From: Nitrospira sp.
Lineage (GTDB): Bacteria > Nitrospirota > Nitrospiria > Nitrospirales > Nitrospiraceae
NCBI GenBank assembly: GCA_016873455.1
Contig: VGXE01000018.1
Coordinates: forward strand, 1-35,619
Direction: 5' to 3'
Length of the DNA: 35,619 nucleotides
The notes beneath the pieces are model-generated. The model was not told the DNA's origin, searched no databases, and worked only from the letters and a program-made list of their open reading frames with translations. Within the stretch, counting starts at the first letter, position 1. Each line of letters starts with the position of its first letter. Both the position numbers and the translations under genes were made by a program. Below, one piece after another: positions 1 to 7,911 of the stretch.

Positions 1-522
1 GATCGCCGCGGGGAAATTGGCGATACTGCCTTCCGGTCCGCCCGCCCAGTGGGGTGGGTTCGTCGCCCAATAAGGCAGTTCCACGCCCGCGAGCTTGAGC
101 AGTTTGTTGAAGTAGCCGGACCAGCCGATCGCCACGGCCACGCAGGCGACGCCGTACTCCAAAATCAGATTCCAGCCGGTCAGCCAGGCGAGGAACTCGC
201 CCAGTGTCGCGTAGGAAAAGGTATAGGCCGAACCGGCGACGGGAATCATGGCCGCGAATTCCGCGTAGCAGAGCGCGGCCAGCGCGCAGGTGAGTCCCGA
301 TAGCACAAAGGACAGGACGATGCCGGGCCCGGCTCCCGGCCGGTGCTCATCGCCCACGATGGCAGTGCCGACCAGCACGAAGATACCGGTCCCGATAATC
401 GCGCCGATCCCCAATGCCGTCAGGTCCCACGCGGTCAAAGTTTTTTTGAGGCGATGTTCCGGGTGATCCGCGTCGGCTAGAATCTGGCTGATGGATTTGG
501 TTCGAAAGAGGCGATTGATCAC
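1..522 (-). CDS. Amino-acid permease, APC superfamily (3' end outside window)
   Basis: The minus-strand frame is open from a GTG at 522 to the window edge (174 codons). It gives an inner-membrane transporter start: a charged N-terminus (MINRLFRTKS), then a helix with TALGIGAIIGTGIF, the first-helix glycine signature of APC amino-acid/polyamine permeases. Further hydrophobic segments follow, including VLSFVLSGLTCALAALCYAEF with the conserved AEF of helix 2 and FLAWLTGWNLILEYGVA. Family members normally have about 12 helices and 450-500 residues, so roughly two thirds of the protein is missing. The GTG is preceded by CAGGGA about 5 nt upstream. The substrate cannot be told from this part; cationic-amino-acid-type permeases (YfnA/CAT-like) resemble it most. 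The family call is secure and the start is probable. Confidence 0.85.
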   Translation of the reverse strand, partial: MINRLFRTKSISQILADADHPEHRLKKTLTAWDLTALGIGAIIGTGIFVLVGTAIVGDEHRPGAGPGIVLSFVLSGLTCALAALCYAEFAAMIPVAGSAYTFSYATLGEFLAWLTGWNLILEYGVACVAVAIGWSGYFNKLLKLAGVELPYWATNPPHWAGGPEGSIANFPAAI

Positions 523-649
523 GGATGTCCCTGAGTGGGGCGCGGTGAGATCACCGGGGTTAGGTGCAATCCGGAATTAAGTATAGCAGGTCGAACGGAA
601 TGAGTCCGGCGATACCGAGCGCGTGCTTGACGGCGGTCACCGGTGTCGA

Positions 650-1390
650 TCATGCGCGAGTCCGCCGTGCGGCGCGCAGCAGGGCCTCGAACAGGTTCCG
701 GTGAGCCGTGTGGCGTTCGAAGAGGAATTCCGGGTGCCATTGAATGGCCAGCAGAAATCGGTGGGCGGGTGATTCCACGGCTTCAACGATCCCATCCGGC
801 GCGATCGCGCTGGCCACTAACGAGGGCGCCACGGTCTTGACGGACTGGTGATGAGAGCTGTTGACCATCAGCGTCGCCCGGGCAACGATTTTCCTGAGCA
901 GGCTCTTCGGCGCGACCGACACCCGATGCGAAACCTGCACCGCTTTCGTGGCTTGACGATGGTTGAGGGCCTGGTGAACCTGAGACGGAATGTCCTGATA
1001 CAGACTGCCACCGCATGCCACGTTGACCGTCTGCATGCCTCCGCAAATCCCCAAGAGCGGGAGATCGCGGGTTCTCGCCTGGTGGACCAGTTCCAGCTCA
1101 AAGTTGGACCTGCGCTCGCTGACCAGAGGAAATTTGTAGCGTTGCCGTTCTCCATACAACCTGGGAGGGAGATCGGGTCCGCTGCCGGTCAGCAGCAGTC
1201 CATCCACGCCATCGAGGAGCCGCCGTCTGGCGGACGGAGCGGACACGAGGGGAAGGATTAGGGGGATACCGCCCAATTCTTCGATGGCCCGGATGTAGCG
1301 GGCTCTCAGGAAATAGGTCGGCTCCCGCCCCCCCATATCCTGCCTGTCACCGGCATTGAAGTCCGGTGTCACGCCAATGACAGGATTCAT
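650..1390 (-). CDS. Class I glutamine amidotransferase-like hydrolase (peptidase C26 / gamma-glutamyl-GABA hydrolase family)
   Basis: This is a 246-residue cytoplasmic protein. It starts MNPVIGVTPD and has the typical opening YFLRARYIRAIEELGGIPLILP, then GVDGLLLTGSG, the nucleophile elbow PLLGICGGMQ (Cys116), and the His/Glu pair in AIQWHPEF (His219, Glu221). The catalytic triad is therefore complete. The family includes PuuD, which cleaves gamma-glutamyl-GABA, and other gamma-glutamyl hydrolases. PuuD itself has GICRG where this protein has GICGG, so the exact substrate is open. The reading frame is open for 96 codons further upstream, but that part reads across the neighbouring gene in another frame and has no family match. 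The ATG at 1390 lies one base after the stop of the upstream small exported protein, so the two are probably co-translated. Confidence 0.85.
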   Translation of the reverse strand: MNPVIGVTPDFNAGDRQDMGGREPTYFLRARYIRAIEELGGIPLILPLVSAPSARRRLLDGVDGLLLTGSGPDLPPRLYGERQRYKFPLVSERRSNFELELVHQARTRDLPLLGICGGMQTVNVACGGSLYQDIPSQVHQALNHRQATKAVQVSHRVSVAPKSLLRKIVARATLMVNSSHHQSVKTVAPSLVASAIAPDGIVEAVESPAHRFLLAIQWHPEFLFERHTAHRNLFEALLRAARRTRA

Positions 1391-1391
1391 A

Positions 1392-1811
1392 TCACTGGAC
1401 TGGTTGGGACCCCGATTGGTCCATGGACGCGGGCGTGCCACCGTCCGTGTCGGCGGCGACCCCGACAAACCGCACTGGGCGCTCGCCCGTGAGGTGTTCC
1501 GGTGAGATGAAATAGGTCCCGTACATGCTGGGGACCCAAATACTCTTCGCCGTTTGTTCACTGCCTCCGGAAAGCAGGTAGGCAAAGCCGCCCACGATTC
1601 CTCCGCCGAGCGCATAGACGGCTTTACACGGGAAATAGAGAAGGGTGGCGCCGACGGACGCCACTTGCATGCCGACACCGGCCGGCGTGCCTTGTTGCCG
1701 ATCGGCAGACGATGACTGGCTCCATGCGGGAGCCGCCACCATCGAGCACAACGTCAGCACCACGATGAACGCCACGGTCGGGAACCAATGAGAGAGTCCT
1801 TGTTGCTTCAT
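1392..1811 (-). CDS. Small exported protein of unknown function
   Basis: A 139-residue protein that I do not recognise as a named family. Residues 1-31 are a clear Sec signal peptide: MKQQ, a hydrophobic core FIVVLTLCSMVAAPA and a likely cleavage after AWS/Q. The mature part has a Gly-rich hydrophobic stretch (about 64-85, ALGGGIVGGFAYLLSGG) that could be a membrane or outer-membrane segment. After it comes a conserved-looking block with WVPSMYGTYFISPEHLTG, and the C-terminus is polar and low in complexity. The stop is one base before the start of the amidotransferase-like gene, so the two form a small operon. A periplasmic or envelope location is inferred from the signal peptide only. Confidence 0.6.
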   Translation of the reverse strand: MKQQGLSHWFPTVAFIVVLTLCSMVAAPAWSQSSSADRQQGTPAGVGMQVASVGATLLYFPCKAVYALGGGIVGGFAYLLSGGSEQTAKSIWVPSMYGTYFISPEHLTGERPVRFVGVAADTDGGTPASMDQSGSQPVQ

Positions 1812-1929
1812 AATCCGGCGTCTCCTTCCTGTTCAACGCCACGATCCAGTGATGGATCTGGGCTGTGTCTATCAATCGGTTGATATAACAAATTTGGGAC
1901 GAATGCAAGCCCTCTGCCGCCTCGTCAGG

Positions 1930-2400
1930 CTAGAACGATGCGGGCGATTGGGGTTCATTGACGAGATCCAGTTCTGTCAGAACGTACGTGATCACATGCT
2001 CTGCGCGAACGGCGACGGCCTGATTCAACTCCTGCACCAGATCAGCGGCTGGGATGCGCTGATTCTCTTGTGCGAGGCCGGCGGCTAGCCGGAGATTCAG
2101 CTTGCACCATGTGACGGCCTGGGCAAACAGGTCGTCCACGCGCGCGTGATAGGCCCCAGGTGCCTCTGTTCCGAATGACGTCAAGGCTCCTGCAATTCGA
2201 TCGGCCAGGCGAACCTCCTGGCCTAGCCGCGCCAGGTGTGTTTGGGCGATCTCGACAGACACTTGGATGCCGGCTTTCCAGCTCCGCTTCTTGACGTTAA
2301 ATACACAGGCCAGGACACCCGGTTCCTTCTCCACGGGCTCCGGGCCAAAGAACAAGGTGACACGGTACGACGACAGTTCCGGAGCCCGTTCAGGTGTCAT
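1930..2400 (-). CDS. Conserved hypothetical cytoplasmic protein
   Basis: A 156-residue protein without signal peptide or membrane helix. No motif is familiar to me. The N-terminal half is beta-rich (YRVTLFFGPEPVEKEPGVLACVFNVKKRSWKAGIQVSVEI). The C-terminal half is helical and rich in Ala, Leu and Glu (residues 55-140). The codon use matches the GC-rich core genes, and the opposite-strand frames here look random, which supports this frame. It is transcribed away from the M24 peptidase gene, whose start lies 71 bp beyond its own. Function unknown. Confidence 0.55.
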   Translation of the reverse strand: MTPERAPELSSYRVTLFFGPEPVEKEPGVLACVFNVKKRSWKAGIQVSVEIAQTHLARLGQEVRLADRIAGALTSFGTEAPGAYHARVDDLFAQAVTWCKLNLRLAAGLAQENQRIPAADLVQELNQAVAVRAEHVITYVLTELDLVNEPQSPASF

Positions 2401-2471
2401 GGCCCGTCATTGTATCACGGCGGGCCGGTGGTTTGATTGACGCTCGTCTTACCCGGCGATAAGATGCGCCG

Positions 2472-3680
2472 ATGATGATCAATACCATGGTCCATCACGC
2501 GCGCGTGGCGGAGATCCAGGGGGCGCTCCGAGAGGGATCAGGACTCGATGGCTGGCTCTTCTACGACTTTCGGGGCAGCGATCCTCTGGCCTATCGGGTT
2601 CTGCTGCTCGATCCTTCGCGGCATGTCACGCGGCGTTGGTATTATTGGATTCCTGCCACGGGCGAGCCGGTCAAACTGGTGCACCGAATCGAACCGCACG
2701 TGTTGGACGAATTGCCGGGCTCTGTGCAACCCTATGTGGGGTGGGAAGAACAACGGGCACTCCTCGCGTCGCTCCTGCGAGGCCGCCGGCGAATCGCCAT
2801 GCAGTATTCTCCTCTCAACGCCGTCCCCTATGTGTCCCGGGTCGATGCGGGAACGGTTGAGTTGATCCGCAGCTGCGGTCCCGACGTCGTGACGTCAGCC
2901 GATCTTGTTCAGCGGTTTGAAGCGGTCTGGACCGATGAACAGCGGGAGTCTCACCGGTACGCCGTCGTGGCGCTCCGTAGGATTGTCGATGAGGCGTTTG
3001 CGCATGTCGCGTCGGCAATGACGACGGGACGCGAATTGACCGAGTATGGCTTGCAGCAGTTCATCCTTTCGCGCATTCGCGATGCCGGCATGACGACCTC
3101 CAGCGCGCCCATCGCCGCGGTCGATGCCCATAGCGCCGATCCGCATTATGGACCGGCCGAGTCCGGGTCGGCACCGATTACTCGCGAGAACCTTGTGTTG
3201 ATTGATCTCTGGGCAAAACGGACCGCGCCCGGCTCCGTATATGGCGACATTACCTGGACGGGGTACACGGGAGCGCGGGTGCCAGCCAAACAGCGCATGA
3301 TTTTCGACCAGGTCCGTCGAGGGCGTGATGCGGCACTGGCCTTCGTCCGGGAACGGGTGGCGTCTGGCCAATTTCCCTTTGGATGGGAGGTCGATCATGT
3401 CTGCCGCGCCGTGATTCAGGACGCCGGGTACGGCGACTTCTTCCTGCATCGGACCGGCCACTCTATCGGTGAAGAAGTGCACGGGAATGGAGCCAACATC
3501 GACAATTTGGAGACCCAGGACAACCGCCGGCTCATGCCCCGAACCTGTTTCTCGATTGAGCCGGGCATCTATCTTCCAGGGGAATTTGGGATCCGGAGCG
3601 AATTGGACGTCTACGTGTCCGAACGGGAGGCATTGGTATACGGCGAACCGCTCCAAACCGAAATCATCCCCATTCTTTGA
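2472..3680 (+). CDS. M24-family aminopeptidase (Xaa-Pro peptidase-like)
   Basis: A 402-residue cytoplasmic metallopeptidase. An N-terminal creatinase/prolidase-type domain (about 1-150) is followed by the pita-bread catalytic domain. All five metal ligands can be placed: Asp245 (VLIDLW), Asp259 (VYGDITW), His330 (RTGHSIG), Glu363 (SIEPGIY) and Glu377 (IRSELDV). Family members remove N-terminal residues, often in front of proline, or cleave Xaa-Pro dipeptides. Substrate preference cannot be read from sequence. Two starts are possible, MMINTM at 2472 or the Met at 2487; no strong ribosome binding site decides between them. The gene stands alone, divergent from the hypothetical gene at 1930-2400. 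Confidence 0.85.
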   Translation: MMINTMVHHARVAEIQGALREGSGLDGWLFYDFRGSDPLAYRVLLLDPSRHVTRRWYYWIPATGEPVKLVHRIEPHVLDELPGSVQPYVGWEEQRALLASLLRGRRRIAMQYSPLNAVPYVSRVDAGTVELIRSCGPDVVTSADLVQRFEAVWTDEQRESHRYAVVALRRIVDEAFAHVASAMTTGRELTEYGLQQFILSRIRDAGMTTSSAPIAAVDAHSADPHYGPAESGSAPITRENLVLIDLWAKRTAPGSVYGDITWTGYTGARVPAKQRMIFDQVRRGRDAALAFVRERVASGQFPFGWEVDHVCRAVIQDAGYGDFFLHRTGHSIGEEVHGNGANIDNLETQDNRRLMPRTCFSIEPGIYLPGEFGIRSELDVYVSEREALVYGEPLQTEIIPIL

Positions 3681-3716
3681 GCGCAACACCATTCACAGTC
3701 TTCGATGAGCCCTTTC

Positions 3717-3746
3717 TTGACACGTTCTCAACGCGGCGGCTAGATT
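3717..3746 (+). promoter_or_regulatory. Sigma-70-type promoter for the TatA-like gene
   Basis: TTGACA at 3717-3722 and TAGATT at 3741-3746 are separated by 18 bp. Transcription would start near 3753, about 50 bp before the ATG at 3804. The -35 matches consensus perfectly and the -10 matches at four of six positions. Confidence 0.5.
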
Positions 3747-3803
3747 CACACGATCCTGTCAGTACGGGCGTTCTCACACGATTCTCGGACGAGCGGAGTC
3801 ACG

Positions 3804-4604
3804 ATGTTCGGCACCTTGGGATTTTCTGAGCTTATTCTTATCCTCGCCATCATCCTGATCATTTTCGGCGCAGGCCGTTTGCCACAGGTTGGGGAAGGCG
3901 TTGGCAAGGCGCTCAGGAGCTTCAAGAAAGAAGTCCACGACGTCCCGCCGGCCGCGGCACAGGTTCAATCGGATGCTGAACCCCAGCCGGTTCAGGCTCA
4001 GCCAGCCGCTGCGGCTACGACTCAGGCGCCCGCTGGTGGTTCGACGCCCACAAGTGCCCGATCCAACGTTCCCTATGTTCCCGGTCCTGAAATGACGCCC
4101 GGCACAACCGCGTCGCTGCTCTATCGTGGGGGGCCTCAATCGGCCCCACCGGTTGCCAATCCGACTCAAGGGACGCAGGTCGCTGCGCCGGCTCAACCTG
4201 TGGTGTCCATGGAAGAGCGTGCGGCAGCTCCCGCTCCAATGGCGCGTGGCCAGTACCCACCATTGCCGCCGGGAGCGCAACAGAAGCCGGCGGCAAAACG
4301 CCCTTCGGCTATAGTGAATAAGGACGCGGTGGCCAGGGTGCAGGCGCAACAGGCGGCCATGAAAGCCAGCGCGGCGCAGGCTGCGCCAGGCACGTCTCCC
4401 GAGGACATGCAGAGTCTGGGAGAAGGCATGGGCGATATGCTGCGGACCTTCCGGCAAGCTGTCGCCGATGTTCGTGATACGGTCGATCCGCAGATGCGCA
4501 CGATCCAGGCTGAAGTGGATGCGGCAAAAAAGGAACTCCAGCAGTCTCTTGAGGCCGCTGCGGAGCAACCAGTCATTCGGGAGGATCCTCAGAAGTCTGT
4601 GTGA
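3804..4604 (+). CDS. TatA/TatB-type twin-arginine translocase subunit with long C-terminal extension
   Basis: The N-terminal 50 residues are a textbook TatA/E/B start: MFGTLGFSELILILAIILIIFGAGRLP, with one short membrane helix (about 6-20), the Phe-Gly hinge (21-22) and an amphipathic helix (about 27-46). Such proteins form the pore that exports folded proteins with twin-arginine signals. Ordinary TatA has about 60-90 residues and TatB about 130-200; this one has 266. Residues 47-175 are rich in Pro, Ala, Gln and Thr and look disordered. Residues 190-255 are helical (MQSLGEGMGDMLRTFRQAV, then a coiled-coil-like run). The order glycine hinge, long amphipathic helix and extra C-terminal helices would also fit TatB. 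No tatC is in the window. Confidence 0.8.
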   Translation: MFGTLGFSELILILAIILIIFGAGRLPQVGEGVGKALRSFKKEVHDVPPAAAQVQSDAEPQPVQAQPAAAATTQAPAGGSTPTSARSNVPYVPGPEMTPGTTASLLYRGGPQSAPPVANPTQGTQVAAPAQPVVSMEERAAAPAPMARGQYPPLPPGAQQKPAAKRPSAIVNKDAVARVQAQQAAMKASAAQAAPGTSPEDMQSLGEGMGDMLRTFRQAVADVRDTVDPQMRTIQAEVDAAKKELQQSLEAAAEQPVIREDPQKSV

Positions 4605-4653
4605 GGCGCGACCGCAATCTCAAGATCGTGCGTGGGAGAGCGAGGCGAAAACG

Positions 4654-5172
4654 TCAGGAGGGGGTCCGGCTTCGGTTCAGTGCCTCGACCAGGTGCACGA
4701 GCAGGTCTTGCGTCTGCTTGTCGATATCCACAAACTGCACGCCCATGCCGGGGAACAGGAGATAGCGCTCCGGCTTGTTGCGCACCCAGGCGACTTTGGC
4801 TTTGGCACGTAGTTGTTCATAGGGCCGATCCGGCAGCGAAAATTCGAGCGACAATTCCGTTCCTGATTTCAAGGGTGAACTGCTCTCGATAAAGAACCCC
4901 CCGCCGCCGATGCCGCCCGTGAGGCCATCGAATGTGGTGCCATCGGGTGTCGTACACTGCACTTTGACTGCCAATGGGGCGCGAGGGTAGGCACGGCAGT
5001 GGGCGAATCTGGTCTCACTCTCGCCGTCCAGAACCTGTTCGATCACTGATCCCCACGGCACATCGCCGAGCAATTGGCCGGACGCATCGAGCACGTCGAT
5101 CGTTTCGCGGTCGGGATCGATGATCAGGGTTTTGCCTTGGTGGCTGGTTGTAGAAGTGACCGGAAATTTCAT
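4654..5172 (-). CDS. PilZ-domain protein, paralog 1
   Basis: A 172-residue cytoplasmic protein. An N-terminal domain of about 50 residues (GKTLIIDPDRETIDVLDASG) precedes a PilZ beta-barrel (about 58-165). PilZ domains bind cyclic di-GMP through an RxxxR motif and a following D/NxSxxG motif. Here Arg60 and Arg64 (RAYPR) are present, but the second motif reads GGIGGGG at about 86-92, so the usual Asp/Asn and Ser are missing. The C-terminal part (WVRNKPERYLLFPGMGVQF) fits the PilZ family seen in Myxococcus and relatives. It is the twin of the gene just upstream (5210-5728, 37 bp away): same length, same domain order, same altered motif. A regulator that senses or once sensed c-di-GMP is the best guess. 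Confidence 0.75.
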   Translation of the reverse strand: MKFPVTSTTSHQGKTLIIDPDRETIDVLDASGQLLGDVPWGSVIEQVLDGESETRFAHCRAYPRAPLAVKVQCTTPDGTTFDGLTGGIGGGGFFIESSSPLKSGTELSLEFSLPDRPYEQLRAKAKVAWVRNKPERYLLFPGMGVQFVDIDKQTQDLLVHLVEALNRSRTPS

Positions 5173-5209
5173 GTCTTCAGTTCAATGTGCACTGCCGAAT
5201 GACGAGAAC

Positions 5210-5728
5210 CTACGCGGCCTTGTTCTGATCCGGGGCTGACTTGACCAACGCGAGAATCCGGTCACGAATTTCCGGCGCCACGTCTGTAAATCGGACACCC
5301 ATTCCAGGATTGAACGTGTAATGATCGGCTTTCGGGCAGGCCCACGCCACCACTCCTTTGGCCTGAAGCCATTCTCCTGGGTTTTCTGGAAGCGAGAACT
5401 CCATGGAGAGTTTGGTGCCGATGGGCAGCGGGGCCTGGCTCTCGATGAATAATCCGCCGCCGCCGATGCCGCCGGCTCGCCCTTCAAAACGTTGGCCTTC
5501 CGGCATGTTGTAGCGCACCCGAAACGTCAGCGGGATGCGCGGCTCCGCCCGGACTTCCTTTTGAACGGGTAGCTTGCGGTAGGCCATGATCTGGTCGATC
5601 ACGAAGTCCCACGACAAATTGCCGATCGGTTCTCCGTTGATCCCCAAGAGGGTGACGACTTCATGAGCTGGGTCGAGCTCAAGCGTTTTGCCTCGATGAC
5701 GGAGGCTGGATGCCACGGGGTATTTCAC
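5210..5728 (-). CDS. PilZ-domain protein, paralog 2
   Basis: This protein also has 172 residues when started at the GTG at 5728, which has GGAGG four bases upstream. The frame is open 29 codons further, but that part has no counterpart in the twin protein. Domain order equals paralog 1: an N-terminal block (GKTLELDPAHEVVTLLGING, WDFVIDQIM) and a PilZ barrel with RAEPR as the RxxxR motif. GGIGGGGLFIES stands where D/NxSxxG is expected. The C-terminus ends in a short helix (IRDRILALVKSAP). The same length and colinear similarity point to tandem duplication. The two genes are probably one transcript, with this one first. Confidence 0.75.
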   Translation of the reverse strand: MKYPVASSLRHRGKTLELDPAHEVVTLLGINGEPIGNLSWDFVIDQIMAYRKLPVQKEVRAEPRIPLTFRVRYNMPEGQRFEGRAGGIGGGGLFIESQAPLPIGTKLSMEFSLPENPGEWLQAKGVVAWACPKADHYTFNPGMGVRFTDVAPEIRDRILALVKSAPDQNKAA

Positions 5729-5895
5729 AGGTCCTCCCTTTGCCCTCAGCGGAGTTGCACGTGGCAAGTATAGCGCAGCCTTCTTCGTTGTCGAGCAAAG
5801 CCGAGAGTTTTGCAACCGCGAAGCGGGACCTGATGCGGGAACCGGCTGGATGGAAGGGACACACGATGGGAGGATCGGAACCGTCGCAATGACCG

Positions 5896-5922
5896 GCGGG
5901 CTGCCCGGATGGAGCAGCCCGC
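5896..5922. terminator. Stem-loop downstream of clpX
   Basis: GCGGGCTGC (5896-5904) and GCAGCCCGC (5914-5922) form a perfect 9-bp stem with a 9-nt loop, 14 bp beyond the clpX stop. On the minus strand no U-run follows, so as a clpX terminator it would be atypical or act by stabilising the mRNA end. On the plus strand a weak T-rich stretch (TATTTCCTGTT) follows. Confidence 0.45.
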
Positions 5923-5936
5923 TATTTCCTGTTACA

Positions 5937-7193
5937 TCACGCGCTCTTCGCTTCGATGTCCTGTTCGAAAATACGGATCGGCGGATTTTTCCCCAGAATA
6001 GCGTCTTCGGTGATCACCACTTCTTTGATCTGTTTCTGTGACGGCGCGTCATACATCACATCCAGCATGACTTCTTCCAAGATCGCTCGAAGTCCCCGGG
6101 CGCCGGTCTTCTGTGCGTAAGCCTTCCGCGCCACGGCGCCCAACGCGCCTTCGGTAAATCTCAGTTTGACCTTTTCGAACGACAGCAGCTTCTCATATTG
6201 CTTTGAGAGGGCGTTGCGTGGTTCGGTCAGGATACGGATCAGCGCCCGTTCATCCAATTCTTCCAGTGTGGCCACCACCGGCAGTCGTCCGACAAATTCC
6301 GGGATCAGCCCGTATTTCAGGAAGTCTTCGGGTTGCACCTTGGCGAGCAGGTCGCCCAACTTGACTTCGTGCCGGGCGCGAATCTCCGCGCCGAATCCCA
6401 TGGCCTTCCGATTGAGGCGCTGTTCGATGATTTGTTCCAGCCCGACGAACGCTCCGCCGCAAATGAAGAGGATGTTGCCGGTGTTGACCTGGATGAATTC
6501 TTGGTGGGGATGCTTGCGCCCTCCTTGAGGAGGAACATTGGCGACGGTGCCTTCGATGAGCTTGAGCAACGCTTGCTGGACCCCTTCGCCGGACACGTCG
6601 CGCGTAATCGACGGGCTGTCGCTCTTTCGGCTGATCTTGTCAATCTCATCGATGTACACGATCCCGCGCTCAGCCCGCGCCACGTCGTAATCGGCCGCCT
6701 GCAAAAGCTTGAGGATAATGTTTTCCACGTCCTCGCCCACGTACCCGGCTTCCGTGAGCGTTGTCGCATCGGCGAGCGTGAACGGCACGTCCAAATACTT
6801 CGCCAAGGTCTGGGCCAGGAGGGTTTTCCCCGTGCCGGTCGGGCCTACCATGAGGATGTTGCCCTTTTGAAGCTCGATGTCGTCGACTTCCTTCTCCTTG
6901 GACGAAATGCGCTTGTAGTGATTGTGCACGGCGACGGACAGGATCCGTTTGGCGCGCTCTTGCCCCACCACGTATTGATCGAGATGATGTTTGATTTCAG
7001 CCGGCTTCTTGAGTTTGGAGGAGATTTCTTCCTTCGCCTCTTCCCAATCCTCGGCGATGATGTCGTTGCAGAGGTTCACACACTCGTCGCAGATGTAGAC
7101 GGTCGGCCCGGCAATCAGTTTTCGGACTTCGTCGCGGCTCTTTCCACAAAATGAGCACCGCAGGTGTCGGTCCATCTTTTCTTGCTTGGCCAT
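5937..7193 (-). CDS. clpX: ATP-dependent Clp protease ATP-binding subunit ClpX
   Basis: A 418-residue AAA+ unfoldase of normal length. The N-terminal zinc-binding domain has Cys13, Cys16, Cys35 and Cys38 (CSFC, CDEC). The AAA+ core shows Walker A GPTGTGKT (117-124), Walker B YIDEID (180-185), the pore loop GYVGEDV and the sensor-2 region MPA-type C-terminal domain (TGARGLRAI). ClpX forms a hexamer that unfolds ssrA-tagged and other substrates and feeds them to ClpP. The IGF-type ClpP-docking loop region is where expected (FVGLEQII). It lies 11 bp after clpP in a tig-clpP-clpX operon. AGGGGGG upstream of the ATG is a strong ribosome binding site. Confidence 0.98.
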   Translation of the reverse strand: MAKQEKMDRHLRCSFCGKSRDEVRKLIAGPTVYICDECVNLCNDIIAEDWEEAKEEISSKLKKPAEIKHHLDQYVVGQERAKRILSVAVHNHYKRISSKEKEVDDIELQKGNILMVGPTGTGKTLLAQTLAKYLDVPFTLADATTLTEAGYVGEDVENIILKLLQAADYDVARAERGIVYIDEIDKISRKSDSPSITRDVSGEGVQQALLKLIEGTVANVPPQGGRKHPHQEFIQVNTGNILFICGGAFVGLEQIIEQRLNRKAMGFGAEIRARHEVKLGDLLAKVQPEDFLKYGLIPEFVGRLPVVATLEELDERALIRILTEPRNALSKQYEKLLSFEKVKLRFTEGALGAVARKAYAQKTGARGLRAILEEVMLDVMYDAPSQKQIKEVVITEDAILGKNPPIRIFEQDIEAKSA

Positions 7194-7204
7194 GTTCCCC
7201 CCTG

Positions 7205-7843
7205 TTACTTGGTCTTGGCTCCGTCTCTGCCGATGTCGCCGGGTTCCGTTGTCTTGATGGTTTTGGGCGGACGCGAGATGACTTCGTCAATGAGCCCGTA
7301 TCGCTTGGCTTCCTCGCCGGACATAAAATAATCCCGTTCGGTGTCGTGGGCGATTTTGTCGACAGGCTGCCCGGTATGTTTCGCCATGATCTCATTCAAT
7401 CGCTCGCGGATCTTCAAGATTTCCTTGGCGTGAATATCGATCTCCGTTGCCTGTCCCTGGAAGCCCCCCAATGGCTGGTGAATCATCACCCGCGCGTTGG
7501 GCAGCGCAAACCGCTTGCCCTTTGTGCCGGCGGTCAACAGCAGGGCCCCCATGCTGGCGGCCTGGCCGAGGCAAATGGTGTTGATGGGCGGTTTGACGTA
7601 CTGCATCGTGTCGTAGATGCCCAACCCGGCCGTGACGCTGCCTCCGGGAGAATTGACGTAGAGGTTGATATCCTTCTCAGGGTCTTCCGCTTCGAGAAAC
7701 AGCAATTGCGCGATGATGAGGTTGGCAAACACGTCATCGATCGGAGCACCGAGAAATATGATGCGGTCCTTCAGGAGCCGCGAATAGATGTCATAGGCGC
7801 GTTCGCCTCGATTGGTTTGCTCGACTACGATTGGGACCAACAT
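7205..7843 (-). CDS. clpP: ATP-dependent Clp protease proteolytic subunit ClpP
   Basis: A 212-residue serine protease that forms the tetradecameric chamber used by ClpX. With the ATG at 7843 the catalytic triad is Ser98 (GQAASMGA), His122 (MIHQPLGG) and Asp171 (ERDYFM). An upstream in-frame start at 7888 is possible. The ATG at 7843 is preferred because GAGGAAAGGA lies 9 bases before it and because [20 protein letters not shown] is the usual beginning of the family. It follows tig by 68 bp and precedes clpX by 11 bp. Confidence 0.98.
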   Translation of the reverse strand: MLVPIVVEQTNRGERAYDIYSRLLKDRIIFLGAPIDDVFANLIIAQLLFLEAEDPEKDINLYVNSPGGSVTAGLGIYDTMQYVKPPINTICLGQAASMGALLLTAGTKGKRFALPNARVMIHQPLGGFQGQATEIDIHAKEILKIRERLNEIMAKHTGQPVDKIAHDTERDYFMSGEEAKRYGLIDEVISRPPKTIKTTEPGDIGRDGAKTK

Positions 7844-7911
7844 ACCGTCAAATCCTTTCCTCGGCCGCACTCCTCCTCCACTCGACATGGATGCGCCGAC
7901 ATCGTTCGCTT

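Noticed and set aside
1391-1678. N-terminal extension of 96 codons on the amidotransferase-like gene
   Set aside because: It overlaps the exported protein gene in another frame, has no family-like residues, and the internal ATG at 1390 gives the normal protein start.
6333-7154. Long open frames opposite clpX, tig, hslU and trmFO
   Set aside because: They are antisense shadows caused by high-GC codon use; the true genes on the other strand are certain.
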